Shown: positions 15,147-25,200 of the stretch, in pieces
Numbering within the stretch: the first letter of the stretch is position 1
How the letters are laid out: every line of letters starts with the position of its first letter
From: Acidobacteriota bacterium
Lineage (GTDB): Bacteria > Acidobacteriota > Vicinamibacteria > Vicinamibacterales > UBA8438
Length of the DNA: 55,607 nucleotides
Assembly (NCBI GenBank): GCA_011523845.1
Contig: WTFV01000279.1
Location: 1 to 55,607, forward strand
Direction of reading: 5' to 3'
Notes under the pieces: model-generated
The model's database searches: none
What the model saw: the letters and a program-made list of their open reading frames with translations, nothing else
What the model was told of the DNA's origin: nothing
Position numbers and translations under genes: made by a program

Positions 15147-17099
15147 TCAGCGCAGCCCGGCCCGTTCCAGCTCGGCCACGATCTCGCGGGCGAGTTCCAG
15201 GTTCCGGCGGGCCTGGAGGTGGTCCGGCTGAATGCGGAGCGCGCGCTGGAAGTGGTCGATGGCTTCGCCGAGCAGCCCGCTGACCGCGAGCACGCTGCCG
15301 AGGTTGTTGTGCGCCTCGGCCGAGCCCGGCCGGAGCCGCAACGCCTCGCGGTGATGGGTCACTGCCTCGTCGAGCCGGCCGAGCTCGCGCAGCGCGTGCC
15401 CCAGGTTCGTATGCGCCGCGGCGTGGGCGGGCTCCAGCGCCAGCGTCTCGCGGAGGTGGTCGGCCGCGTCCTCCAGGCGCCCCTGCGCGAGCCGCACGCT
15501 TCCCAGGTTGAAGTGCCCGTCGGCGAAGCCGGGATCCAGGCGCACGCCGGCCTGGAACTCCACCGCCGCCTCGTCCAGCCGTCCCTGCCGCTCCCGCACC
15601 GCGCCCAGGCTGTTGCGTGACGGCACGTGCGTCGGGTCGGCGGCGAGTCCCGCGAGGTACTGCCGCGCCGCCTCGTCCAGGCGGTCCTGCTCCAACAGGG
15701 CGTTCCCCAGTTCATAGTAGGACCAGGGGTTCGCAGGGTTCCGGCGTATTGCGTCCCGGTAGAGCGACTCTCGCAGCAGCACGAGGTCGGCCTCGCGCCG
15801 GGGGCGCACCTGGAGTTGGAGGTGCGCCATTTCGTCCGAGGACCGGTTGCCCGCCCGCACCCGTCGCGGTGGATCGTTGGGATTGCGCGGATTGGCGGCC
15901 GAATTGTCGTAGCTGAACCGCATGGAGAGGGTGGTGCCCGCCGGCAGCACGTACGGTTCGCGCACGCGGTAGACGTCCTGCCAGTTGAAGTCCCAGTCGT
16001 CGATGCGGATGAGCCACCGCTCGGTTCCGTCGGGGAGCGTCGCCCGGCCCTCCATCGACTTCGCCAGGTAATGCGCGTGCGGATAGACGGCGTGCACCTC
16101 GACGTCGATCGGCAACCGCACCGCGTCGGAGACGACGAAGGCGGCATCGCCCGGCGGGATGTCGAGCAGGTGGTCGGCGTCGAGCCGGATCAGGTAGAGA
16201 GGCGGCCCCGACGGCGGCGCGTCCGCGAAGTGGAAGCCGGCCACCGGCGCGATGATCTCCGGGCGGCCGGACGGGAGCATGTGGAGCTGCAGCACGAAGT
16301 CGGTGCCGGGGTCGAGGCGCCAGGCGAGCCCGTCGATGCCGGGGTTCGGGGCCATGCCGGGGGTCCAGCCCATCAGATGGCCGTCCGGCATGAAGGCCAG
16401 GCCCATCTCCATGCCGCTGAAGCCCGGCTGCGCGGGCTGCTCGGTCTCCTCGGCTTCGCGGCGCCGCGACGAGGTCGTGTCGTCCACCGCCATGATGGCG
16501 TGGTGCACGAACTGCGGGTTGCCGGGGCGCAGCTCCACCGTCCTCACCCAGCGGGTCTCGCCGACCGGCAGCGGCATGACGAGGTTGCGGAACACGTCGG
16601 GTCCGTCCGCCGGCAGGGTGTAGGGCGCCGGCAGGGACACCGTCAGGTCCGGTTCGCCCAGCGCCCAGCCGTCGGTGGCGGCGGGCGGCTCCGGGAGATC
16701 GGATGCGTTGCCCTCCGCGGCGCCGGACTCGGCCCATGCGGCCAAGGTCGCTATCTGCGTGTCGGTCAGGCGCCGCTCGCCGACGAACTCGCCGAAGCCC
16801 GGCTCCGGCAGCCACGGCGGCATGAAGCCGCTCGTCGTGACCTCCGCGATCTGCCGGGCGCGGCGGGCCGCGTCGTCGTAGCTCAACAGAGTGAACGGGC
16901 CCGAGCCGCCGGGGCGATGGCACGTCGCGCAGTGCTCGAAAACGATCGGGGCCACGTGTCGCGTGAACGTGACGGGGCCGGCCGGCCCCGCGTCCGCCGG
17001 CCCTTCCGGGGACGGTGCGGGAGCGGATGGCGTCCGGCATCCGGTCGCGATGAGGCTCGCCACCGCCAACGCCGCCACCGGAAACGCTGCACGGTACAT
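15147..17099 (-). CDS. Lipoprotein fusing a cytochrome c domain, a PHM-like copper monooxygenase domain and TPR repeats
   Basis: The 650-residue protein has a lipoprotein signal (ASLIATGC, lipidated Cys21). Next is a cytochrome-c-like domain with CATCH at residues 57-61 and a likely axial methionine in SGFMPPW at 93. Two beta-sandwich domains follow with the ligand pattern of peptidylglycine alpha-hydroxylating (copper type II, ascorbate-dependent) monooxygenases: His199-His200, His273 (LQLHM), His341/His343 (YPHAHYL), and Met424 in SSDEM, a motif also seen in PHM. About six TPRs fill residues 450-640 (RNPANPWSYYELGNALLEQD and repeats). It is likely anchored in the outer or inner membrane facing the periplasm. 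The oxidised substrate is unknown; hydroxylase activity is inferred from the ligands only. The ribosome-binding site is weak. Confidence 0.8.
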   Translation of the reverse strand: MYRAAFPVAALAVASLIATGCRTPSAPAPSPEGPADAGPAGPVTFTRHVAPIVFEHCATCHRPGGSGPFTLLSYDDAARRARQIAEVTTSGFMPPWLPEPGFGEFVGERRLTDTQIATLAAWAESGAAEGNASDLPEPPAATDGWALGEPDLTVSLPAPYTLPADGPDVFRNLVMPLPVGETRWVRTVELRPGNPQFVHHAIMAVDDTTSSRRREAEETEQPAQPGFSGMEMGLAFMPDGHLMGWTPGMAPNPGIDGLAWRLDPGTDFVLQLHMLPSGRPEIIAPVAGFHFADAPPSGPPLYLIRLDADHLLDIPPGDAAFVVSDAVRLPIDVEVHAVYPHAHYLAKSMEGRATLPDGTERWLIRIDDWDFNWQDVYRVREPYVLPAGTTLSMRFSYDNSAANPRNPNDPPRRVRAGNRSSDEMAHLQLQVRPRREADLVLLRESLYRDAIRRNPANPWSYYELGNALLEQDRLDEAARQYLAGLAADPTHVPSRNSLGAVRERQGRLDEAAVEFQAGVRLDPGFADGHFNLGSVRLAQGRLEDAADHLRETLALEPAHAAAHTNLGHALRELGRLDEAVTHHREALRLRPGSAEAHNNLGSVLAVSGLLGEAIDHFQRALRIQPDHLQARRNLELAREIVAELERAGLR

Positions 17100-17238
17100 A
17101 TCCGACAGGGTACTTCAGGTGCCGGATCGGCGTCGCGCGTTGAACCCGCTCGGTGTCGCGGCCGGGCTGGACCTGCCACGCGGGCGGGACTATTCTCGGA
17201 AGGTGCGGCATTTCCCCCGGCGTGCGGCGATTGGCTGG

Positions 17239-17814
17239 ATGCAGCGGCGGTTGCCGGGCGCACTTGCGGCTTTCCTGCTCGTTTTCGCCCTGCAGGTTGC
17301 CGGGCTCGGCGCCCACGAGTGTTCGGAGCCCGGCAAGTGGTTTCGGATCAATCTCGGGGTGACGGGATTCAACGACTGCCATCTGCGCGCCTGGGCGGCC
17401 CGCTACTACTTTCCGGGCGAGCACGATCCGCAATGGTTGGCCATCGACCTGGCGATCCAGGGCAAGGTGGGGGAGGCGATGACGTTCCGGCCGGACGACG
17501 TCCACGTCATCCGGCCTGACGGATCTCCAACGCCGCTGATCTCGCATCACACCTATCGCCGGCAACGAACCAGCCTGCTGCCGCTGCTGCTTCAACTCCG
17601 GGGCGGCGCCAACCGATCTCCCGGCGAGTGCGCCAACGAGCTGCAATTCTTCGTGGACGGTGGCGTCCGGCGTTCGCTCGCGGACGTGAACCAGTACAGG
17701 TGTGTGCAGGGGTACCTGTTCTTCGCCGCACCCACCGGCCGTTGGGCAAGCGGGACCTACGAGCTGTCCGTCGGTGGAGACGTCGGCCTGCGCATTCCGT
17801 TCGAGATCGAATAG
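17239..17814 (+). CDS. Secreted protein of unknown function
   Basis: The 191-residue protein starts MQRRLPGALAAFLLVFALQV, a clear Sec signal peptide with probable cleavage after GLGA. The mature part contains HECSEPGKWFRI, paired cysteines (FNDCHL, GECANE, YRCVQG) and a C-terminal strand LSVGGDVGLRIPFEIE. It looks like a small disulfide-stabilised beta-rich periplasmic domain. I recognise no family. An in-frame GTG 12 codons upstream is a possible start, but its purine-rich stretch abuts the codon; the ATG fits the signal peptide better. It diverges from the monooxygenase lipoprotein gene and converges with the Uma2 gene. Confidence 0.7.
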   Translation: MQRRLPGALAAFLLVFALQVAGLGAHECSEPGKWFRINLGVTGFNDCHLRAWAARYYFPGEHDPQWLAIDLAIQGKVGEAMTFRPDDVHVIRPDGSPTPLISHHTYRRQRTSLLPLLLQLRGGANRSPGECANELQFFVDGGVRRSLADVNQYRCVQGYLFFAAPTGRWASGTYELSVGGDVGLRIPFEIE

Positions 17815-17845
17815 TCGGGGCGTCTCGGGAATTCCGTGCCCGCGC

Positions 17846-18448
17846 TCACGACGAGAAGACGTCGTCCAGGTCGAGCTCGAAGCCGGCGAGCAGGGGCGAG
17901 CGAAGCGTCTCGTTGCGCCCGAACGTGTGCGCCACCACCAGCGCGCCGGCGCGCGGGCGCAGGATCGATACGGTTTCGGCTACCGGATCGACCAGCCAGT
18001 ACTCCTTCACGCCGTGCTTCGCATAGAGGGCCCGCTTGTAGCCGCGATCCCGGTCGGCGGTGCCGGGGGACAGGATTTCGACGACCAGATCGGGCGCCCC
18101 CCGCACGTTGTCGCCGCCACTCAGCAGGCGCCCGCGTTCGCGGGAGACGAAGAGCAGGTCCGGCTGCACGACGTCGGTGTCGGAGAGCACCACGTCGCAG
18201 GGGGCGAAGTAGAGTTTCCCGAGCTTCCGTTCCTCGATGAACCGGCGCAGCCTGCTTCCCAGGCCCGCCTGGATGTCCTGATGTTTCAGATCCGGGGCGG
18301 GGGTCAAGAGCAGCTCTCCGTCCAGCAGTTCGTAGCGCTTGTCCGGCGGCGCAGTCCGGTAGTCCTCGTACGTGAACTTGAAGACGGGTTGCGCCGTGGC
18401 CACTTGGGTGTGTCCCTGGTACCGCCGCGTGATCGCAAGGACCATCAT
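17846..18448 (-). CDS. Uma2-family (DUF820) putative restriction-like endonuclease
   Basis: This is a 200-residue PD-(D/E)XK-fold protein of the Uma2 family. The recognisable features are FTYEDYRTAPPDKRYELLDG, the acidic pair VVQPDLLFVS and PDLVVEILSPGT, and the downstream basic/aromatic segment KRALYAKHGVKEYWLVDP. Together these provide the D, E and K of the nuclease fold. Such genes are numerous in cyanobacteria and some soil bacteria. Their biological function is unproven, and nuclease activity is predicted from fold. The start is taken at the first of two consecutive ATGs. The gene lies in the opposite direction from the secreted-protein gene, with about 30 bp between their ends. Confidence 0.88.
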   Translation of the reverse strand: MMVLAITRRYQGHTQVATAQPVFKFTYEDYRTAPPDKRYELLDGELLLTPAPDLKHQDIQAGLGSRLRRFIEERKLGKLYFAPCDVVLSDTDVVQPDLLFVSRERGRLLSGGDNVRGAPDLVVEILSPGTADRDRGYKRALYAKHGVKEYWLVDPVAETVSILRPRAGALVVAHTFGRNETLRSPLLAGFELDLDDVFSS

Positions 18449-18543
18449 ACCGCGTTGCCGACCCGACTCGACGCCGAGGCGGCCGCGGCTGTTGCGGTTG
18501 CTGCTCTTCCTGACGGAACGGATTGGTCGCTCCGCAAGAAGAA

Positions 18544-18574
18544 CGGCCGGTGGGGAAACCTGCCCCACCGGCCG
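18544..18574 (-). terminator. Second (distal) copy of the receptor terminator
   Basis: A perfect 12-bp stem, CGGCCGGTGGGG with its complement, and a 7-nt loop are followed on the minus strand by TTCTTCTT, a broken T-run. It is the outer copy of a duplicated terminator. Confidence 0.6.
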
Positions 18575-18631
18575 GAAGCGAAACGCTCGGCTCTTCGTGA
18601 CGGAACGTGATTCGTCGCGCCGCAAGAAAAA

Positions 18632-18660
18632 CGGCCGGTGGGGACCTGCCCCACCGGCCG
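18632..18660 (-). terminator. Intrinsic terminator of the TonB-dependent receptor gene
   Basis: A perfect 12-bp GC-rich stem with a 5-nt loop is followed on the minus strand by TTTTTCTT. It lies 36 bp beyond the receptor stop codon. Confidence 0.9.
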
Positions 18661-18696
18661 CGAGCGGAAACGCTCAGCTCGACGTGGAGGCTGTTC

Positions 18697-21600
18697 CTAC
18701 CACTTGACCTGGAACGCCACGCGCGCCAGGCGTCCCTGCAGCAGCCGCGTCGGCGTCGCGTAGCCCGACCCGAAGGAGCCGTTCTCGGCGATGATGGCGG
18801 CCGCGTTGAGGGCGTTGTAGATGTCGAGCTGCGCGGAGTACTCGTAGGTCCCGATCCGGAAGATCTTCCGCACGGCGAGGTCGACCTGCGTCCAGTAGCC
18901 GAAGTAGTTCCTGCCCGGCGCGAACATCTGCACCGACTGGTTGTCGGTCAGATCGCCGCCGGGATAGTACGCGTCGGTGATCGTCCAGCGCATTTCGCGC
19001 TCGTTGCCCGAGTAGGCCTGGATGGAGCCGCTGAACTCGAAGTCGCCCGGCAGCGGATAGGCGCCGAACATCTTGAAGTCGTTGCGGAACGGGATCCCGA
19101 GCGCGCTCTGATCGCAGAATCGGCCGCCGCGGAGCGTGGTCCGGTTGCGGTCGATCATGTCCCGCTCGACCTGGCCGTTGGGGTTCGTCGTCAGCCCGCA
19201 GGTGTCCTGCACGTGCTGGTGCATCGTCCAGCCGCCGAAGAGGTTGCCGCCGTTCGGCAGGCGCGCGTTCAGGCTCACCTCGAAACCGTTGTAGTAGTTG
19301 CGGTTGACGTCGGAGTTGACGTGGACGATGTCCTTCAGCGTCCTCGTCGCCGGATCCTGGTTGAACGCCAGGAACGAGTTGCCGGCCAGCGTCGGTGCCT
19401 GGCCGATACCGCCAAGGTAGGCCAGCCGCCCGCCGGGATCGTCGAACGTGACGTTGAACGGGATCCAGTCGCCGCACGGGACGCCGACGACCGCGGTCGA
19501 GATGTCGCAGCTTGCGAGAGCCATGTTCCGGGCGTGCTCGATGTCGTAGAAGACCCGCCGGTACCAGGCGGCGGTCAGCGAGACGCGCGGCGCGATCTCG
19601 TGTTGGACGCTGCCGCTCCACTCGACGTTGTACTCCCGCTCCAGGTTGGGGTCGGGCCGCGTGCCGGGGTCGGACAGCGCACCCGTGACGAAAGGCTTGG
19701 CGTTCGTGCCCACGGTGCCGATCTCGTGGTCCTGGGCGATGAAGTCCCCGTTGGTGCCGGTGTAGTCCGGCATGCCGAGCGCGGCGAGCTCGGCCCCCGT
19801 CGCGCAACGGGCCGCGCCGCCGGTGTGGATGTCCGGGTGCAGCGCGCAGTCGAACCAGTCGCGGGTATCCGACTGAAGCGAGATGGGATGGTAGCGGCGC
19901 GCGAAGCCGTTCGTGTACGGCTTCACGAACCGGTTCACGGAGAACTTCAGCGCTGTCCGCGCGTCGCCGAACAGGTCGTAGACCACGCTGAACCGCGGCG
20001 CGATGTCGTTCCAGAACGGCTCCACGTCCTGCGCGTCGAACAGGCGCCCGCCGATGAACCGGCCGCCTCCGATGCCGGCGCCGGCGCGGTAGGTGTCGTT
20101 CCCCGACCGGAACTGTTCCAGGCGCACGCCCGCGTTGATCGTCAGACGGTCGATCGTCCAGGTGTCCTGGGCGTAGATGCCGCGGTCGGCCCGCACGTAG
20201 GTGTTGTAGTAGGCCGGCAGGTTGTAGACGCTGACCTGTTCGGGCACGCCCTCGTTGAACCGCGCCAGCAGGCTGCCGTTGCCGTCGAAGCCGATGCCGC
20301 CGTTGCTCATCGACCACTGCATCCCCACCTTGAAGTTGTGGGAGCCGGTGACGTACGAGAACGACGCGTTCGGGTAGCGCCGGTCGGCCGGCGTGACCAG
20401 GATGTCGTAGGTGTAGGCATGGGTCGTGAGCCCCGTGCCCCGGTCCTGGAAGCGGACGTCATCGAACCACCCCCGCGTCTGGTCGTAGCTCAGCGGGTGG
20501 TAGCAGGGCGTGTAGATGCAGGTCCGCAGGTCGTCCGGCTTCGGATGCGCAAGCTGTCGCCCGGCGCCCCCTTCCTCGATCGGCGTGTTCGGCTGGTAGC
20601 CGAGCCGCAGCCGCTCGTACACCTGCGAGTAGCCGACCTCGAGCAGCGCGCGGCTGCTGATCGTCGACGTCCACTTCACTTGGGCCGTGTGGTAGTTCCC
20701 GAACTCGGGATCACGGTGGCTCGACGCCCGGATCGGCTCGGTGTTGCCGTAGAACTCGCGCGCCTTGAACTTGAAGATCCGGTCGAGATACGCGCTCACC
20801 TTGTTCCGCTGGGAGACCTGGGAGGTCAGGCGGAACAGCGCGCTCCGCACGTACTGCTCGACGATGGCGTCCTCCCGGCTCTCCACCGCGGGATGGTTCC
20901 TGTCGAAGGTGCGGAAGTACTCCTCGATCTCCGCCTGCGAGGCGCCCTGCCGGAACGTCGGAACGAAGGCGTTGGGCCACAGCTCGTCGACGGAGATGCC
21001 GCGGACCGACGTGAAGTACCAGAGCTTGTCCCGCAGTATCGGTCCGCCGATGGCGGGATTGACGTCGTGGATGTTCGAGACGCCCTGCGTCGACTCGAGC
21101 CCGAGCTGGTTCAACGTCGGCGTCAGGTTCTTCGCCTGCCACCCGCCGTCGGTGAAGCCGATGTAGTTCGAGCCGCTGAAGCTGTTCCCGCCGTCCTTCG
21201 GGATCATGTTCAGCCGCAACCCGCCGGCCGAGACCTCTGCCGGGCTGCCCGAGGTGCTGACCGCCATCTCCTGGCTCAGCGCCTGGTTGTTGTAGTTCAT
21301 GATCCGCCCGTCGCCCAGCTCGGCGTTGACCACCATCCCGTCGACCTGCATGACGGAGTGGTCGGAGTTGGCGCCGTGCGAGATCATCTGGACCTGCTCC
21401 ATCATCTGGGCGCCGCCCACGTCCGGGATGGTCAGCCGCACCCCCTGCGCGAGGTAGCCGATCGACTGCGTGTTGCGCGGGGTCGGCAGCGCGTCGATGG
21501 TGTCGCGCTGCAGGACCTCGGTGCGCGCGGCGCTCTGCACGTCGACGACCGGGGCCTCGCCCGAGACCGTGACCGTCTCCTCGAGTGCGCCGACCGACAG

Positions 21601-21927
21601 CGCCCCGTTGACCGTCAGGGTGAAGTTCGCCTGCAGCTCCAGGCCCTCCTGCACGAAGGTCGAGAAGCCCGGGAGGCTCATCGTGACGGAGTAGGTGCCG
21701 GGCCGCAGGTCGATGACCGTGTAGCGGCCGGTGCCGTCGGAGATCGCGACGCGGCTGCCTTCGATGAGCGCCGGACTGGAGACTTCCACGGTGACGCCCG
21801 GCAGGACGCCGCCGGTGTTGTCGCTGACCTCGCCTGTGATCGAGCTCTGGGCGAGCGCTGCCGCGGGCAGCAGGGCCAGGCAGGTGAGCGCGGCCAATGC
21901 GCCGCGCGCGCACTTGACGACTGTCAT
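18697..21927 (-). CDS. TonB-dependent receptor, Oar-like, copy 1
   Basis: The 1076-residue outer-membrane protein has a signal peptide (GALAALTCLALLPAAALAQ). A carboxypeptidase-regulatory-like beta-sandwich follows at about residues 28-115 (GEVSDNTGGVLPGVTVEVSS), then a plug domain (LPTPRNTQSIGYLAQGVR; GLRLNMIPKDGGN). A long barrel ends in the aromatic residue of VAFQVKW, the usual outer-membrane targeting signal. Oar-like receptors import large or unknown substrates using TonB energy. Cysteine pairs in extracellular-type loops (RTCIYTPCYH; ASCDISTAVVGVPC) are unusual and also occur in copy 2. ATG 21927 has GAGGAGGAG upstream and starts the signal peptide. About 260 bp of leader upstream has no other gene. 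Confidence 0.92.
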   Translation of the reverse strand: MTVVKCARGALAALTCLALLPAAALAQSSITGEVSDNTGGVLPGVTVEVSSPALIEGSRVAISDGTGRYTVIDLRPGTYSVTMSLPGFSTFVQEGLELQANFTLTVNGALSVGALEETVTVSGEAPVVDVQSAARTEVLQRDTIDALPTPRNTQSIGYLAQGVRLTIPDVGGAQMMEQVQMISHGANSDHSVMQVDGMVVNAELGDGRIMNYNNQALSQEMAVSTSGSPAEVSAGGLRLNMIPKDGGNSFSGSNYIGFTDGGWQAKNLTPTLNQLGLESTQGVSNIHDVNPAIGGPILRDKLWYFTSVRGISVDELWPNAFVPTFRQGASQAEIEEYFRTFDRNHPAVESREDAIVEQYVRSALFRLTSQVSQRNKVSAYLDRIFKFKAREFYGNTEPIRASSHRDPEFGNYHTAQVKWTSTISSRALLEVGYSQVYERLRLGYQPNTPIEEGGAGRQLAHPKPDDLRTCIYTPCYHPLSYDQTRGWFDDVRFQDRGTGLTTHAYTYDILVTPADRRYPNASFSYVTGSHNFKVGMQWSMSNGGIGFDGNGSLLARFNEGVPEQVSVYNLPAYYNTYVRADRGIYAQDTWTIDRLTINAGVRLEQFRSGNDTYRAGAGIGGGRFIGGRLFDAQDVEPFWNDIAPRFSVVYDLFGDARTALKFSVNRFVKPYTNGFARRYHPISLQSDTRDWFDCALHPDIHTGGAARCATGAELAALGMPDYTGTNGDFIAQDHEIGTVGTNAKPFVTGALSDPGTRPDPNLEREYNVEWSGSVQHEIAPRVSLTAAWYRRVFYDIEHARNMALASCDISTAVVGVPCGDWIPFNVTFDDPGGRLAYLGGIGQAPTLAGNSFLAFNQDPATRTLKDIVHVNSDVNRNYYNGFEVSLNARLPNGGNLFGGWTMHQHVQDTCGLTTNPNGQVERDMIDRNRTTLRGGRFCDQSALGIPFRNDFKMFGAYPLPGDFEFSGSIQAYSGNEREMRWTITDAYYPGGDLTDNQSVQMFAPGRNYFGYWTQVDLAVRKIFRIGTYEYSAQLDIYNALNAAAIIAENGSFGSGYATPTRLLQGRLARVAFQVKW

Positions 21928-22190
21928 CTCTCCTCCTCGTGAATGCGGTTGCGCGAACGTCGATATCTCCGCCCTGAACGTCTGCCGGCGGGCAGCACGG
22001 TCAAGAACGACGGGAAGCGACGACGACGGCGACTGCAACGAGTACGGACGACGACGGACGCCGAGCGGACGATGCGACATCGGGGCCGTGTCTGCGCCAG
22101 CGCGAGCGCCGCGGCCCGGACCCCCAACCAAGGGTAGCACCTGCGGCGCAGAGGTCAAACCACGGTCGGGTGCGCGGAGAGCGTAGAAGA

Positions 22191-22221
22191 AAAAAGGCCG
22201 GCGGGGAAGTCCCCACCGGCC
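22191..22221 (-). terminator. Intrinsic terminator of TonB-dependent receptor copy 2
   Basis: On the minus strand GGCCGGTGGGG pairs with CCCCGCCGGCC (one G-U pair), has a 4-nt loop, and is followed by TTTTTTCTTCT. It lies 38 bp past the stop codon. It is similar in sequence to the terminators of copy 1. Confidence 0.92.
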
Positions 22222-22259
22222 TTTCAGGATAACGGCTCAACCGCGAGCCGGAGGTCGGA

Positions 22260-25200
22260 CTACCAGTTCACCTGGAACGCCATGCGCAACAGGCGGCCCT
22301 GCAGCAGGCGGGTCGGCCGGCCCCAGGCGCCGCCGTACGACTCGGTCTCGTCGACGACCACGGCGGAGTTCATCAGGTTGTAGATGTCCGCCTGCACCGA
22401 CGACTCGACGCCGCCGAAGCGGAAGATCCTGCGCAGGGCGATGTCCACCTGCGTCCAGTAGGGCAGGTAGTTCGTGCCCGGCTGGAACAACTGGACCGTC
22501 GGACGCGCCGTCGGCGCGCCGTGCGGGATGTAGGCGTTCGGCACCGACCAGGTCAGCTCGCGCTCGCCGCCGGAGTAGGCCTGGATCGAGCCGCTGAACT
22601 CGAAGTCGCCCGGCAGCGGATAGGCGCCGAACAGCTTGAAGTCGTGGCGGAACGGCATCCCCAGCTCGCTCTGGTTGCAGAAGCGGCCGCCGCGGCGGAT
22701 GCCTTCGTCGGAGCCGCGAATCGGATCCTCGATGTTGACGCCGTTCGGGTTCACGACCAGGCCGCAGGTGTCCTGGATGTGCTGGCTCGCCGTCCACCCG
22801 CCGAAGACGTTGCCGCCGTTCGGCAGGCGGGCGTTCAGGCTCACCTCGAACCCGTTGTAGTAGTTGCGGTTGATGTCCGACGTGACGTCGAGGTTGTCGA
22901 CCAGTCCGCGATAGGCCGGATCGAGGTCGAACGCCAGGAAGGGCTGCGGCGAAATGACGATGTTCTGGCCGAGCCTGCTGAGGCGGGTGACGTGGCCGTT
23001 CGGATCGTCGAAGTTCACCGCGAACGGGATCCAGCTTCCGCACGGCACGCCCGCCTGCGCGTTCAGGAAGTCGCAGGTTTGCAGCGCCGCGTTGCTCCGC
23101 GCCTCGATGTCGCCGAAGACGCGGCGGTACCAGCCGACGTTGAGCGATACGCGCGGCAGCAGCTCGTGCTGGATGCCGGCGTTGTACTCCCAGTTGTACT
23201 CGCGCTGGAGATTGGGGTCGGGCCGGGAGGACGGAATCGCGACACCGCCCTCACGGAACACCGTGCTGTTGCCGACCAGGCCGATCTCGTGGTCCTGCAC
23301 GATACCGTCGTAGTTCGTGCTCAGGTAGAAGTCCGGCGACGCCGGCAGGCCGGCCAGGTCGGCCGCGGTGGCGCAGGCGGCGCGCGGGTCGCTGTCGAGG
23401 CCCGTCTGATGGACCGACGGCTTCATGACGCAGTCGAACCAGGGGCGCCGGTCGCTCACCTCGCGGTAGGGCGAGTAGCGCTCGGCGTGGCCGCTGGCGT
23501 ACGGCCGCATGTACTTGTTCATCGAGAACTTCAGCGCCGTCCGCGCATCGCCGAACAGGTCGTACGTGGCGCTGATGCGGGGCACGATGTCGTTCCAGTA
23601 CGGCGTGGCCGGGATCTCCGGCGCTGCCCGCTGGCTGATGAAGCGGCCGCCCTGCAGGGCGCCGCCGGTGCGGAACGTGTTGATCAGCGACTCGAAGTGG
23701 TCGTAGCGGACGCCGGCGTTGATGGTCAGCCGGTCGAGCGTCCAGGTGTCCTGCACGTAGAAGCCGCGGTCCGCCCGCACCGTGGTGTTCCAGCTCGTCG
23801 GGTAGTTGAGTGCGTCAATCCCGTGACGGGCCTCGCACGGCACCGACGGGTCGGGGTCGCACGGCTGCGGGAGTCCGGCGTACGGCCGCATGTTGAGGTG
23901 GCCCAGCCGGTTGCGGGTGTCGCCGTCGTTGCCGAACGACCACTGCACGCCCACCTTGAAGTTGTGCGAGCCGGTGACGTACGACAGCGCCGCGTTGGGG
24001 TAGCGCCGGTCGGACGGCGTGATCCAGATGTCGCCCCAGTAGTTGTTGGTCTGCAGGCCGGTCGACAGGTCGCCGATGACCGCGTTCTGGAACCACGGAC
24101 CGGTCTGGTTGTAGCCGGCGTCCCAGAAGCAGGGGGTCTGAATGCAGGTCCGCAGGTTGCTCGGCGTCGCCGCGCGCAGGTCCGGCAGCGGGATGTTGTC
24201 CGGGAAGACCTCGCGCAGGGCCGACTCGGGCTGGCTGGCGATGAGCAGCCGCTCGTAGACCTGCGAGTAGCCCACCTCGAGCAGCGCGCGGCTGCTGATG
24301 GTCGACGTCCACTTGGCCTGGAACGTGTGGTAGTTCGCCTGGCCCGGATCGCGGAAGCCGGCCGCCTGGATCGGCTCGCGGGTGGCCGAGAACTCGCGCT
24401 TCTTCCACTTGAAGATGCGGTCGAGGTACGCGGACACCTTGTTGCGCTGCGAGACCTGCGACGTCAGGCGGAACAACGCGCTGCGGACGTGCTGCTCGGA
24501 GACGGCGCGGGTCGCCGATGCCACCGCCGGGTGGTCGCCGACGCACCCGATACTGGCGTTCGGGTCCTCGCAGGTGATTCTGGCGCCGCGCTTGAAGTAG
24601 TCCTGGATGACCTCGGGGCTGACGTCGGTGCGCAGGGTCGGCTGGAAGGCGCCGGCGAAGAGCTCGTCGACCGAGATGGCCCGGGCCGACGTGAAGTACC
24701 ACAGCCTGTCCTGCAGGATCGGGCCGCCGATGGCCGGGTTGATGTCGTGGATGTTGGTCACGCCCTGGTTCGAGGTCAGGCCGAGATCCTGGATATTCTG
24801 GGTGAAGTTGTCGGCCTGCCAGCTCTCGTTCAGCGTGAAGCCGACGTAGTTCGTCCCGGCGAGCTGGTTCCCGCCGTCCTTCGGGATCATGTTCAGGCGC
24901 AGGCCGCCCGCCGCCACCTCGGCGTTGTTGCCGGAGGTGGTCATCGCCATCTCCTGGCTCAGCGCCTGGTTGTTGTAGTTCATGATCAGGCCGTCGCCCA
25001 TCTGCGAGTTGACGATCATGCCGTCGACCTGCATGGTGGTGTGGCGCGGGGTGGCCCCGTGCACCGACATGCGGACCTGCTCCATCATCTGCGCCCCGCC
25101 GACGTCCGGCCGGGTCAGGCGCACGCCCTGCGCGAGGTAGCCGATGGACTGCGTGTTGCGGGGCGTCGGCAGCGCGTCGATGACGTCGCGCTGGATGACC

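Larger units (their letters stand above)
18511..18684. repeat. Duplicated terminator module (two about 87-bp units)
   Basis: Units 18511-18597 and 18598-18684 are similar over their whole length. Each starts TGACGGAACG, carries a CGGCCGGTGGGG hairpin, and ends with a GCGAAACGCTC-like tail. The unit nearer the receptor gene retains the better T-run. Confidence 0.85.
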
